A stretch of DNA of 64,000 nt from Burkholderiales bacterium (GCA_027484315.1 JAIXTE010000005.1:1-64000); one strand, 5' to 3'; numbered from the stretch's first letter, positions 1 to 7,799 are shown. Notes: generated from the letters alone by a model not told the origin. A program made the numbers and translations.

Positions 1-706
1 AATAATTTTTTTTGCTCCGCCATTCGCGCTCACAGTATATAGAATCGAATTCTGTTGTATCGAATGTTTTTATATACGCTAAAAAATTCTGAAAGCTTTC
101 ATCTATTTTTTCTTGAGCACTCTCAATCCAATCAAGCTCAAAAATGACGCTAGATGTATCTACGGAATCATCTAGGTCATTATCGTCGATAATCTTGTCA
201 ATCTCGTCTTGAACTGACTCAGTTTCGCTTATTGCACTGTAAGGATGGACATCATCAACTGCTGAATACCCCTGATAGATACTATTAAGTAAAGCTGTAT
301 CTTCAAGGGTATACATAACGGGATTAAAGCCAGATTTGACAATTGAATCTCTGTGAAATCCAATCGCAATTTTTCCATATCTATTCGAATGGTAATCAAT
401 GTGCTGAAGAGGAATGTCGGCCACACAACATACAGGCTTTGATTTAACAGTAACAGGATGATTTTTGAGAATATGGATTTTTTTTGTTTCAAAATCAAAC
501 TGCCTTTTTTTAGGCACGATTACCTTAACTATTTCACGGTACCGGCCTACTCTTAGCTCCTGGGACCCCAAGATAGCTTTAAGCGCTTCGTATCCGTTTA
601 TCGCAGGCTTAAGCTCTTTAAGCTGCTTGTTGGTAGCATCGTCCCATATAGGGCCCCCAGTAAAATGCCAAAGTATTTTCGATACTGTTCCTGGTCTAGA
701 TGTCAT
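1..706 (-). CDS. AbiGi-like abortive-infection protein, 3' end outside window
   Basis: The minus-strand frame is open from an ATG at 704-706 to the window edge, 235 codons with no stop. It was read by hand because it is incomplete. The N-terminal part contains W-H-F-T-G-G near residue 13 and, around residues 88-118, the pattern C-V-A-D-I-P-L followed by Y-G-K-I-A-I-G-F and F-N-P-V-M-Y. From memory this matches the AbiGi family, the antitoxin-like member of the lactococcal AbiG phage-exclusion pair. An acidic stretch (D/E rich) follows at about residues 150-175. The gene is a cassette of the integron array: an attC of the neighbouring cassette lies directly upstream. No AbiGii-like toxin is visible, but the gene is cut off. 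The family call is from remembered motifs only. Confidence 0.55.
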   Translation of the reverse strand, partial: MTSRPGTVSKILWHFTGGPIWDDATNKQLKELKPAINGYEALKAILGSQELRVGRYREIVKVIVPKKRQFDFETKKIHILKNHPVTVKSKPVCCVADIPLQHIDYHSNRYGKIAIGFHRDSIVKSGFNPVMYTLEDTALLNSIYQGYSAVDDVHPYSAISETESVQDEIDKIIDDNDLDDSVDTSSVIFELDWIESAQEKIDESFQNFLAYIKTFDTTEFDSIYCEREWRSKKNY

Positions 707-724
707 GCCTGTCTGTCCCTTATC

Positions 725-782
725 ATCTAACGTGAAATTGAGCGGCTACGCTTAGTGGTCCGCTCGAATATAAAGTTAAAGC
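725..782 (-). other. attC recombination site 1
   Basis: Imperfect inverted repeat bounded on the minus strand by a GTTAGAT core (725-731) and its partner GCTTTAAC (775-782). The arms GAGCGG and CCGCTC pair in between. It follows the stop of the 125-residue membrane protein and precedes the AbiGi-like gene, as expected for the attC of a minus-strand cassette. Confidence 0.7.
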
Positions 783-1153
783 TCATGCGTTTTTATAACT
801 CTCATAAAAAAAATTGGCGCATATAAACCAATTCCATAATGGGAAAAAACTAACGCCATCCGCTCATACAAAGAGAACATAAGAATCGAGTGTATGGCAA
901 GAAAGCCAACAAACAAAGTTACAAATACCAACGCCAGCCCTAATTGAGATCTACCTGCCAACCCTGCACGCCAAAGGCCATAGCAAATTAATCCTGCCAA
1001 GACACTACACACAACAAACCATATTCCTGGACTTAAAAGGACGTTCAAAATGGTTGCGACCAGCAGCAGCACTACCAAAGTCTTACCTGCGTCTCGCTCC
1101 ATCACCAGAAACAGTGCTTTGGCGTCTTGCTCTGGTGGCTTATATAGGGTCAT
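776..1153 (-). CDS. Small integral membrane protein (integron cassette)
   Basis: 125-residue protein of unknown function. It has a short charged N-terminus, then about three hydrophobic segments (about residues 26-45, 48-65 and 72-92) and a basic C-terminus, so it is probably an inner-membrane protein. The stop codon lies inside the GTTA core of attC site 1, and attC site 2 lies just upstream of the start. It is therefore a single-gene cassette in the same orientation as its neighbours. I do not recognise the family. Confidence 0.6.
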   Translation of the reverse strand: MTLYKPPEQDAKALFLVMERDAGKTLVVLLLVATILNVLLSPGIWFVVCSVLAGLICYGLWRAGLAGRSQLGLALVFVTLFVGFLAIHSILMFSLYERMALVFSHYGIGLYAPIFFMRVIKTHEL

Positions 1154-1166
1154 TAGTTTTAACGTG

Positions 1167-1243
1167 GAGCTAACCGGCGCTGCGCCGCTTTATGGCGCAG
1201 CGTCCGGCGACCGAAGGGAGTTAGGTTGAGCGCCATGTTAGAA
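1167..1243 (-). other. attC recombination site 2
   Basis: 77-base imperfect palindrome with GAGCTAAC at one end and GTTAGAAC at the other. The centre contains the strong hairpin arms GGCGCTGCGCC and GGCGCAGCGTCC. It separates two minus-strand cassette genes; the next gene stops 1 base beyond it. Confidence 0.8.
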
Positions 1244-1244
1244 C

Positions 1245-1802
1245 TCAACGGAAATCGCTGCCACCATCTGGATTGATGACGTATTCAAACGTCACTTCGT
1301 CAGTGGTGTCGGCTCTGGATTGATCTTTAACGTCCACAATCTTGATCGCGGCGTGTTTCCCATATTTATTCTTCAAAATAATGATATCTCCTTCTTCAGG
1401 AGTTCGTGAACGCGAGCTGAAGTCAAGATGCGCGACACTGGATATCTGATTGATCTTTGCAACTCCTCGCGCCAGCGCCAATGAATCAATTGATGGCGGA
1501 TCGTTATAGATATGGATTGAAGTGTCGCTCGCTTTGCTCCATGCGGTTTCGAATAGCAGTTCGTTACAACCGATGGTAAAGAGATGGTTATTGTTGCTGT
1601 AGTTGAAAGTCACACTTCCAGTTAATCGTTGTGATGCGTATTTCTTTCCTCTAGTTGGCCACCACATTGAAAATAGCCCAGTGAAACCGCTCACGACAAA
1701 TAACCAAGGCTCGAAGCCTGGCTCATTTAACTGCCAAGCAATACCGCCAAATACTGCAATCAGTGACAGTGAAAGAAGAACTCGCTGCTGATTGTTTGTC
1801 AT
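1245..1802 (-). CDS. Unknown membrane-anchored protein (integron cassette)
   Basis: 185-residue protein with two N-terminal hydrophobic stretches (about residues 8-24 and 31-47). A soluble domain follows, of mixed beta character, with W-S-K-A-S near residue 89 and a C-terminal E-V-T-F-E-Y-V-I-N-P. The layout suggests an inner-membrane anchor and a cytoplasmic or periplasmic sensor-like domain, but I recognise no family. attC sites lie directly on both sides, so it is a complete one-gene cassette without its own obvious promoter. It would depend on transcription from the integron end or from neighbouring cassettes. Confidence 0.6.
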   Translation of the reverse strand: MTNNQQRVLLSLSLIAVFGGIAWQLNEPGFEPWLFVVSGFTGLFSMWWPTRGKKYASQRLTGSVTFNYSNNNHLFTIGCNELLFETAWSKASDTSIHIYNDPPSIDSLALARGVAKINQISSVAHLDFSSRSRTPEEGDIIILKNKYGKHAAIKIVDVKDQSRADTTDEVTFEYVINPDGGSDFR

Positions 1803-1804
1803 GA

Positions 1805-1863
1805 GTTCTAACGTTTGAATTAAAGGGCGCCGTTAGGCGTCCCGCTTGAATGATGGGTTAGAC
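1805..1863 (-). other. attC recombination site 3 (classic short form)
   Basis: 59-base site with outer boxes GTTCTAAC (1805-1812) and GTTAGAC (1857-1863), and inner boxes TTGAATTAA and TTGAATGAT. The central arms GGGCGCC and GGCGTCCC surround a short loop. It has the length and layout of the well-known approximately 60-bp attC class. Confidence 0.9.
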
Positions 1864-2256
1864 AATCGGCTGAAGTGGATACTCATACAAGCAGACGCTA
1901 AGGGAAATACCAAGTTTGCCAAGGCGAATTAGGTGTTCAGGTTCAATACAAAGTGATAGAGACCGTGGTTCTGCTCGACAGTCAAGGTATGGTGAGTATC
2001 CGAGGCCTAAGAGGCGCGCCAAAGCTTCACCTCTCGGTTCCAAGAAGTCGAGCCACTCACCAATCTGTGCCTCGATCGTATTGCTTTCCGCTAACAAATT
2101 GATGCTTAGCTTCCAGGTTCCGATATCAGAAGGGTCAATCGCCGCCTTCGACTCGGTTGGTTGAAGACCCAGCGTTCTCGTTATAAAACTTGGATCGACG
2201 CCTGGACGGCAAAACACAAGTGTTGTAGTGCTTTCACGGCTCGTGTCGGTTTTCAT
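1858..2256 (-). CDS. DUF4279-like protein (integron cassette)
   Basis: 133-residue soluble protein. The frame could start further upstream, but the ATG at 2254-2256 is preferred: it excludes the attC sequence and is followed by a good N-terminus (M-K-T-D-T-S). The sequence runs G-L-Q-P-T-E, then W-K-L-S-I, then a region on dividing a sum between fields, and ends with S-L-S-L-C-I-E-P-E-H-L. That pattern resembles DUF4279 family proteins, small alpha/beta proteins common in cassettes and polymorphic-toxin loci. Function is unknown. The stop overlaps the GTTAGAC core of attC site 3. Confidence 0.65.
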   Translation of the reverse strand: MKTDTSRESTTTLVFCRPGVDPSFITRTLGLQPTESKAAIDPSDIGTWKLSINLLAESNTIEAQIGEWLDFLEPRGEALARLLGLGYSPYLDCRAEPRSLSLCIEPEHLIRLGKLGISLSVCLYEYPLQPIV

Positions 2257-2262
2257 AGGGTT

Positions 2263-2388
2263 GTCTAACGATTGAATTGAGCGGCCGCACGAAAGCCGTA
2301 GATGGATGTGCCTGCCTTGCATCCTAGCAGTGCCATGGTGGGCACGGCCCACGGTACCGAAGCGGTCCGCTCCAATGAATTGTTAGAC
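2263..2388 (-). other. attC recombination site 4 (long form)
   Basis: 126-base site bounded by GTCTAAC (2263-2269) and GTTAGAC (2382-2388). Inner boxes are GATTGAATTGAGCGG and CCGCTCCAATGAATTG. The long central region folds on itself (GCCATGG / GGGCACGG arms). This is the long variable-terminal-structure class of attC. Confidence 0.9.
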
Positions 2389-2395
2389 GACAACA

Positions 2396-3178
2396 CTATC
2401 GGAGTGGACCTGTGAATAATGCGGTGCCGATTGAGCAAGTGCTCACGACGAGCATGCAGGCGATCGCTGCAATCGCCAAGTGGATTCGCGGAAAGAAGCT
2501 GCAAAGCCCAGCTGCTAATGCTGAAATGGGTAAAACCACAACCACCACCCCGATGTACATCGCCCGGTCAGCCACAACGCCGCCCTGCGAAAGGAGCGTC
2601 AGAATCAAAATCGTTGGTGCTACGGCGCCTATCGCCCAGAGCAGAAAGAACCGGCGAACATTAGGCCGTGTCCGTACTTGTTCTCGAATTTCATAGTTTG
2701 GCGTTGTGTAAGGGTTTGGGTTCACGAAGCTTGAGACGCCTGTATTAATTTTTTTTATAACGACAGTCCCAGCAAGCTTGTCATGCCAACCCTGCTTGCG
2801 TTTGTCGAAGGCCACCCACAAAAAACCAAGACAAAGTGGGAGCATTGAGATGATTAATCCGAAGTAACGCCCGATTAGTTGGGCCGGGCTTGCTGCCTTA
2901 CCTGTGGCGGCATCTACTATTTTTGCAGAAATTACCATTTTCCCTGGTGTTGCCTGCTTGAGCACCCAGAACGTAATTACTGCAACCGCAGGAAATACCG
3001 AGGATATGAGGAAATCTGCTGGACCAGCGTATATGTCTTTGGTTTCAACGTCGAAGTAAGTCCACCCATATATGAATATGAGAGGCGGGAAGGTTATCAA
3101 CGTGGTTAGTAATGTATCGATAACTACTGCTCCGGTTCTAACCCAGAACCCAGCATATTCGATTTCTTGATCTTGCAT
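2396..3178 (-). CDS. RDD-family membrane protein (integron cassette)
   Basis: About 260-residue inner-membrane protein. The first half (residues about 7-160) is an RDD domain: Y-A-G-F-W-V-R-T-G-A-V-V-I-D-T at the start, T-P-G-K-M at about residue 106, then G-R-Y-F-G and D-K-R-K-Q-G-W-H-D-K, with three hydrophobic helices. The second half adds further hydrophobic stretches (about residues 180-200, 210-232 and 237-255). RDD proteins are often transport or ion-homeostasis related, but the substrate here is unknown. The ATG at 3176-3178 is preceded by GAGGATG; an in-frame GTG three codons upstream is the alternative. Complete cassette between attC sites 4 and 5. Confidence 0.8.
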   Translation of the reverse strand: MQDQEIEYAGFWVRTGAVVIDTLLTTLITFPPLIFIYGWTYFDVETKDIYAGPADFLISSVFPAVAVITFWVLKQATPGKMVISAKIVDAATGKAASPAQLIGRYFGLIISMLPLCLGFLWVAFDKRKQGWHDKLAGTVVIKKINTGVSSFVNPNPYTTPNYEIREQVRTRPNVRRFFLLWAIGAVAPTILILTLLSQGGVVADRAMYIGVVVVVLPISALAAGLCSFFPRIHLAIAAIACMLVVSTCSIGTALFTGPLR

Positions 3179-3209
3179 TTCTGGCACATCCTCGTGCTTT
3201 TTTGAAAAG

Positions 3210-3278
3210 GCCTAACGTTTGACATGAGAGGTATGACCCGGCTTGCCGGGGCATGTCCTCTCGATGGAAGGGTTAGAC
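3210..3278 (-). other. attC recombination site 5
   Basis: 69-base site bounded by GCCTAAC (3210-3216) and GTTAGAC (3272-3278). Inner arms GACATGAGAGG and CCTCTCGATGG, central CCCGGCTTGCCGGGG hairpin. It ends the first cassette after attI. Confidence 0.9.
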
Positions 3279-4256
3279 ATCCGTTGCTGCCCGTTCCTTT
3301 TGATCATCAATGACTCTCTGCAATACATCGCGCTGCTCTTGCACGCTGATGCTTGCCATGCGAGGGACTGCGACTCGATTAAGGAAATCGGAAACATCGT
3401 TGTCAGTAGCGATCCAGCCGAACTGATCGTTCTCCACCGCTGCGGCAAGGATGCGTTCAACCTCTTTCTGAGAAAAGTATGAGTAAGTCTCGAGCTTTGC
3501 TATGAGTTGGTGGGTCGTGGCGAAGTTGCCTGCGCTTGCCAAATCATCGATAAGGCCTTCTTTCGTCTTGTCAAACGAGAACGCCACTCCGTCGAAGTGA
3601 ATCTTCATGAAGGCGGACAGAGTTCTATATACATAGAGGGGCGAATCCTTGCGTCGCTTCCACTCGTCCTCCAGAAACGGATGCACTGCGTCTTCGTTTA
3701 GCGACGAGTAGAAATCTCCGTCTTCGCTAATTATGTGAAGCGGTTCCTTGTTGGGCACGTTGCTCAAGAGAATGGTCCAGTTGATGGCGTCACCAATGGA
3801 GCTGTTCTTTCCGGGAGGATTTCCGATGGCCATTCGCATGTTCGCGGCGGAAAACACCTCTGCGGTTGTTTCAATGATCTTGGAGCGAGAGAAGATGTCT
3901 GAGATGAGCGTGTCTGCGAGGAGCGCTTTGGCAAGGATGTCTGCGTCAACCTTCTCAGTGATCGATTTGACCAGCACCTGAAGTTCGCCGCTTAGGCGAC
4001 GAATGCCCTCGTACTCTTCGTAGCCCTTCATAAAGGACGGAAGCTGTGCGGAGAATTTGACCTCTTTGAAGCGTTTAAGAGCGTCCTTGATCTTGTTCTC
4101 TCTATTGCGACGAAACTCGTCACAAACCTGCTGCGTCAGATGCACTGTGGCTGCGCCATGCTCATGCGACGCGAAGACGTTGTTTAGCGCATCCAGCTCA
4201 TCCTTCGAAAAATGAAAGAAGTTGAGGAGGATGTTGGTATCGATAAAGACGTGCAT
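3273..4256 (-). CDS. PIN-domain (DUF4935-like) nuclease, first cassette
   Basis: 327-residue protein. The N-terminal M-H-V-F-I-D-T-N-I-L-L carries the first catalytic aspartate (D6). An acidic glutamate follows near residue 46 (C-D-E-F-R-R-N-R), then I-G-D-A-I-N-W at about residue 152 and I-S-E-D-G-D-F at about residue 178, the usual acidic set of a PIN nuclease. The C-terminal approximately 130 residues form a separate helical domain of unknown role. PIN-DUF4935 proteins are predicted RNases, some of them in defence or toxin settings. This is the cassette next to attI, hence the one best placed for expression from the integron promoter. The stop lies in attC site 5. The nuclease call is firm from motifs; its target is unknown. 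Confidence 0.8.
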   Translation of the reverse strand: MHVFIDTNILLNFFHFSKDELDALNNVFASHEHGAATVHLTQQVCDEFRRNRENKIKDALKRFKEVKFSAQLPSFMKGYEEYEGIRRLSGELQVLVKSITEKVDADILAKALLADTLISDIFSRSKIIETTAEVFSAANMRMAIGNPPGKNSSIGDAINWTILLSNVPNKEPLHIISEDGDFYSSLNEDAVHPFLEDEWKRRKDSPLYVYRTLSAFMKIHFDGVAFSFDKTKEGLIDDLASAGNFATTHQLIAKLETYSYFSQKEVERILAAAVENDQFGWIATDNDVSDFLNRVAVPRMASISVQEQRDVLQRVIDDQKERAATDV

Positions 4257-4371
4257 GTGGATGTCTAACTAGATTTATCGAACAATAACGGCGATATCCA
4301 TTTATCCGAACATCACCCCAAGGACTACCAACCTGAGTGAGGCCTTTGTAAAGCTTGGCACTTGAGAAATA
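4257..4371 (-). other. Integron attI region and probable cassette promoter region
   Basis: Non-coding stretch between the divergent integrase remnant and the first cassette. A GTTAGAC core on the minus strand (4263-4269) directly precedes the first cassette gene, which marks the attI x attC junction. No strong sigma-70 promoter toward the cassettes is obvious by eye. Confidence 0.65.
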
Positions 4372-4391
4372 TACTGTACTTATGAACAGTA
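4372..4391 (+). promoter_or_regulatory. Perfect LexA (SOS) box over the integrase start
   Basis: TACTGT, eight bases, ACAGTA: a perfect CTGT-N8-ACAG LexA operator at 4374-4389. The ATG of the integrase (4382) lies inside it, and a TATACT -10-like hexamer overlaps its left part (4370-4375). LexA control of integron integrases is established knowledge. Confidence 0.85.
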
Positions 4392-4733
4392 TAACCAAAC
4401 CTCAAAACTCGCCACGTTTGCTTGACCAGTTGCGCACAGCGATTCGATACAAACACTATTCCTACGCAACCGAAAAAGCCTATGTGTACTGGGCTCGGTA
4501 TTACATCCGTTTTCACAACCTGCGGCACCCGGCTGAAATGTCTGCGGCATTGCTTCGAAACGCACTTGCTTCAGTCTGGCGCGGATGTTCGAACCGTTCA
4601 AACATTGCTGGGTCACAACGTCCTGAACACAACCATGATTTAGACACACGTTGCAAACTGCGTGGGCGGTGTGGCAAGCCCTTTAGACTCGCATTCCCCC
4701 TCCACCATAGCTACCGCAAGACCAGCCTGTTGA
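4382..4733 (+). pseudogene. intI: Integron integrase remnant (internal deletion, frameshift, catalytic Tyr to stop)
   Basis: The first about 53 codons encode a typical IntI N-terminal domain ([15 protein letters not shown], then [10 protein letters not shown]). At about 4538-4545 the sequence jumps, in another frame, to the IntI C-terminus: [19 protein letters not shown], then L-L-G-H and N-T-T-M-I. The next codon, where IntI proteins have the nucleophilic tyrosine of Y-T-H-V, is TAG (4641-4643). The frame then continues T-H-V and a typical C-terminal S-P-L-D to a TGA at 4731-4733. About 200 residues carrying the catalytic Arg and Lys are missing. The gene cannot make an active recombinase. 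It is divergent from the cassettes, the usual integron layout. Confidence 0.9.
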
Positions 4734-5449
4734 AGACCTGCCCTTGTTCACAATGTGAATTTAAAAATGAATGTAAAAATGTAAATTAATTAGTGTTTAA
4801 CAGCAAGCGCTTTGAAACGAGCACCCTGCTGCTTAATCAATAAACAAGCGCTGAAGGCCTGACCTTGTTTGCTTGTATTTCACAAACTGACATTCCAAAC
4901 CCCTCATTTTAGGGGTGTAATGAAATATAACTACTCAATAACTTAGCCCCTGAATAACAGTATTGGAGATGTTTCTTAAAGTTGGAATCAAGAACATATC
5001 CACGTTTATGACTATGAGTTTCGAAGGCAAGACCGAGCTTGTTGATGCGATTATCGATATTAAGGACAAAAATCAAGCCAGTAAAACAGTGTCTTTGGTT
5101 GGGCCTGAAGCGAGCATTACTGCTAACCAGTTGTTTCCATCACCATGACACTTTGGTTAGTCAATAACAGCGGAGAAATCTCTAGGACTTCACCCATAAA
5201 TGACTTTCATAAATTCCCAATCTTTGCGGAGCAACGAATCCTCATCCTTTTTCGCTGCGCAATACCCGGCGTTTTATAATCACATCAACCCCCTCAATTA
5301 AGCCCCCTACCCCGTTTGTGAAAAGTTTTGTGTTCGCTTAGAACTCAGTAGTTTCTTTTTCTATCAACAAGTTAGAAACCTGCAAAAAGTTAAAAATTTC
5401 TTCGATTTTGGCACTTGCGCAAATGAAGACTTTTGCTAACTTGAATTTA
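4734..5449. other. Non-coding stretch after the integrase remnant
   Basis: No convincing gene. One 61-codon open frame (4963-5148) has neither a ribosome site nor a recognisable product. The segment is A+T rich and may hold decayed cassette or integrase flank sequence. Confidence 0.4.
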
Positions 5450-5476
5450 CCCCGCTGATCTTCTGCGGGATTTTTC
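5450..5476 (+). terminator. Terminator or attenuator hairpin before the excisionase-like gene
   Basis: CCCGC (5451-5455) pairs with GCGGG (5465-5469), followed by ATTTTT. It ends 15 bases before the ATG at 5491, so it either terminates upstream transcription or attenuates the operon. Confidence 0.5.
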
Positions 5477-5490
5477 AAGAGAGGAAAAGT

Positions 5491-5718
5491 ATGAGTACAG
5501 AGTATCTAACCACCGCCGAACTCGCCGGGCGGCTGAAATACGATGAGCGAACCATCCGTGAAAAACTCATGGATTCTGTGTTGCTTGAGGGCGTGCATTA
5601 TCTGCGTCCGTTTGGGCGTCGCAAGATTCTCTTCATCTGGCAAGCCATTGAAGAGGATTTGAGTAAGGGCACAAAATTCTCCGTGCCCATGGCCAACGGA
5701 GGTGTTCTCCATGGCTAG
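5491..5718 (+). CDS. Excisionase/AlpA-type small DNA-binding protein
   Basis: 75-residue protein beginning Y-L-T-T-A-E-L-A-G-R-L-K-Y-D-E-R-T-I-R-E. This is a winged-helix, MerR-like recognition segment found in excisionases and AlpA regulators, with a wing-like G-R-R-K-I-L-F. A GAGG ribosome site lies 7 bases before the ATG. The stop overlaps the start of the integrase by 8 bases, so the two are translated together. Role (inferred): directionality factor or regulator for the adjacent integrase. Confidence 0.7.
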   Translation: MSTEYLTTAELAGRLKYDERTIREKLMDSVLLEGVHYLRPFGRRKILFIWQAIEEDLSKGTKFSVPMANGGVLHG

Positions 5719-6976
5719 TATCCGCACCCGGAAACAGACCGGAAAACTGTACCTGGACTTTTACTTTGATGGTGCGCGTTACAGGGAGCAAACCGCCCTG
5801 CCCGACACACCAGAGAACCGCACCAAGCTCGGTAAGCTTGCAGACAAACTTGAGCGGGAAATTGCCAGAGGCAAATTTAACTACGCCGAGTTCTTTGGCA
5901 AACCCGCCAAGGAACCCCGTGTAAAGGCCTCTAATGCGTATCCGCGCGCTGGTGGCCATCAACCTGGCTCTGGCGTGCAAACAGCCCCTCAGGCGAACGC
6001 GGCTGCGGTGCAGACCCCCACTTTCGCGGAGTTCTTGGAAATTTGGCGAAATGAAAACTTCGTGCAGTTTCGAAAGAGCTACCAAAGAACCGTGGAGGAT
6101 ATCTTCAAGGCCCACTTGGTACCCAAGTTTGGGAATACGAGGGTCGGAGACATTCGACGGGAAGACCTTTTAACCTTTCGCTCAGTCCTCGCCAAAGCAC
6201 CGGGGCGTAAAGGTTTAACGATGTCTCCCAAGCGCGTGAACGCGATCATGGCTCTGATGAGTCAGATCATGAGTGAAGCCTCCGACCGGTATCACTTTAC
6301 CAATCCCTACCAAAACATCAAGTCACTTCGCTTGCGCAAACCCGATGTGGAGCCTTTTACTCTGCAAGAGGTGAACCTGATTCTGAACACGGTTCGTGAA
6401 GACATGCGCAATTACTACATCGTGCGATTTTTCACGGGCATGCGCACGGGCGAAATCGATGGCCTGAAATGGAAGTACGTTGATTTGGAACGTCGCCAAA
6501 TTCTAATCCGCTCAACCATTGTGGCTGGTATTGAGGAAGAAGACGGCAAGACCTACGACTCCATTCGGGACATTGAAATCTCGGAAGTCGTGTGCCAAGC
6601 CCTGAAACGGCAGCGGCTTGTGACTTTTCGTAAGAGTGAGTACGTCTTTTGCAACAGCGTGGGCCAACCTCTAGACCACAACAACGTGACCAAGCGGGTG
6701 TGGTATCCCCTACTTCGCCACCTTGGGCTTACACGCCGGCGCCCGTACGTCACCCGCCACACAGCGGCTACCTTATGGCTGGCTGCAGGTGAAAACCCAC
6801 TTTGGATTGCCAGACAGTTGGGGCACAGCTCAACCGAGATGCTCTACAAAGTGTACGGCAGATTTGTTCCAAACCTGACGCGCCTGGATGGCTCGGCTTT
6901 TGATCGACTGCTGGCCACCAACACCAACATTGGTGAACTGGGTAACGCTTTGCAACTGGAGGTGAAAAATGGGTAA
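5711..6976 (+). CDS. int: Tyrosine recombinase (phage/ICE-type integrase)
   Basis: About 421 residues. An Arm-type N-terminal DNA-binding domain (S-I-R-T-R-K-Q-T-G-K-L-Y-L-D-F) is followed by a low-complexity linker at about residues 75-105, a core-binding SAM-like domain (T-F-A-E-F to about residue 205), and the catalytic domain. Visible catalytic residues are Arg in F-T-G-M-R-T-G-E, the T-R-H-T box (the first His position is Tyr, a common variant), L-G-H-S-S, and the final Tyr in Y-K-V-Y-G-R-F. The ATG at 5711 is chosen because GGAGGT sits 7 bases upstream; a GTG at 5702 is the alternative. The gene overlaps both neighbours, forming a coupled three-gene operon. The matching attachment site is not evident here. 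Confidence 0.9.
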   Translation: MASIRTRKQTGKLYLDFYFDGARYREQTALPDTPENRTKLGKLADKLEREIARGKFNYAEFFGKPAKEPRVKASNAYPRAGGHQPGSGVQTAPQANAAAVQTPTFAEFLEIWRNENFVQFRKSYQRTVEDIFKAHLVPKFGNTRVGDIRREDLLTFRSVLAKAPGRKGLTMSPKRVNAIMALMSQIMSEASDRYHFTNPYQNIKSLRLRKPDVEPFTLQEVNLILNTVREDMRNYYIVRFFTGMRTGEIDGLKWKYVDLERRQILIRSTIVAGIEEEDGKTYDSIRDIEISEVVCQALKRQRLVTFRKSEYVFCNSVGQPLDHNNVTKRVWYPLLRHLGLTRRRPYVTRHTAATLWLAAGENPLWIARQLGHSSTEMLYKVYGRFVPNLTRLDGSAFDRLLATNTNIGELGNALQLEVKNG

Positions 6977-7799
6977 GTCCAGCTTTTTTGGTGAAACAAC
7001 CACCGCAGTGCAAGGGATTGTCACGGGATCATGGGTGAGTGAGTTTGAACACGATGGCCAAGTTAGCTATTGCTTGCAAACTGAAATCTACGATTCTTGG
7101 CACGTTCATTATTTTCATGTGTACACATTGGTACCCGCAAAAAGGATAGAAGTGGGACGATTTGTTCTGATCCACCCTTTGGGCAAGAAACGGCACGTTG
7201 ATCAAGTGTGCGACACCGAGGCGATTTTCAATGAGACCCACTTCGGTATCGAACACAATCCTTTTGATTTCCTGCCCGCAAGGACCAAGGAGCAACAAAA
7301 GACCAAGGGAGTGTTGGTCTGGTCCTACTCCCATCTTCCAGCAGAGTTGAAAGAGGTCGTCACACGGGTCATTCATTTAAGACCGGATCTTTTTGTATCC
7401 TCTCTCGCGAATGCGAGCTTGCTTCAGTTAATCAGCGAAACCAGTGAAAAACACTCGAAACGGATGCCTTCTCGGATGGCGTCAGAAGATGACGAGATTT
7501 CAGTGGAATCGCAGTTAATCCACTGCGCGCCAATCGCGGCTTTTTTGCATACTTTTTGCAAAGCCAACCGAAACTTTTGTACTGGGTGGCCTGAAGGTGT
7601 TCGGGCCTCTTTCTCCGGGTTTTGGGAGTTCAGCAAACTGCGGCCTGGTGATGAGGGATTGTTAGAAGACGCGCGGGAGCTGATGTTGTTGGTTGGTCAG
7701 ATCCTCGAGGAGCACGGTTTTCAGAAGGTTCCAGACTTCATTCGGACCAATGAAAAGTACATTCTGATGGCTGCTCTTGATCGACACAGGGAATATTGA
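6969..7799 (+). CDS. Unknown protein coupled to the integrase
   Basis: 276-residue soluble protein; its ATG lies inside the last codons of the integrase. No signal peptide or membrane segment. The N-terminal part is beta-rich (about residues 14-70: T-G-S-W-V-S, S-Y-C-L-Q-T-E-I-Y-D, V-L-I-H-P-L-G). A helical C-terminal domain has several Cys and a W-E-F-S-K-L segment. I do not recognise the family. Position says it is a fixed passenger of the integrase operon, perhaps an accessory recombination or regulatory factor. A terminator follows 29 bases after the stop. Confidence 0.7.
   Translation: MGKSSFFGETTTAVQGIVTGSWVSEFEHDGQVSYCLQTEIYDSWHVHYFHVYTLVPAKRIEVGRFVLIHPLGKKRHVDQVCDTEAIFNETHFGIEHNPFDFLPARTKEQQKTKGVLVWSYSHLPAELKEVVTRVIHLRPDLFVSSLANASLLQLISETSEKHSKRMPSRMASEDDEISVESQLIHCAPIAAFLHTFCKANRNFCTGWPEGVRASFSGFWEFSKLRPGDEGLLEDARELMLLVGQILEEHGFQKVPDFIRTNEKYILMAALDRHREY

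Noticed and set aside
229-498. Minus-strand open frame of 89 codons
   Set aside because: Overlaps the AbiGi-like frame on the same strand, which is longer, open to the window edge and matches a family.
4963-5148. 61-codon frame after the integrase remnant
   Set aside because: No ribosome site and no family; coding status unsupported.
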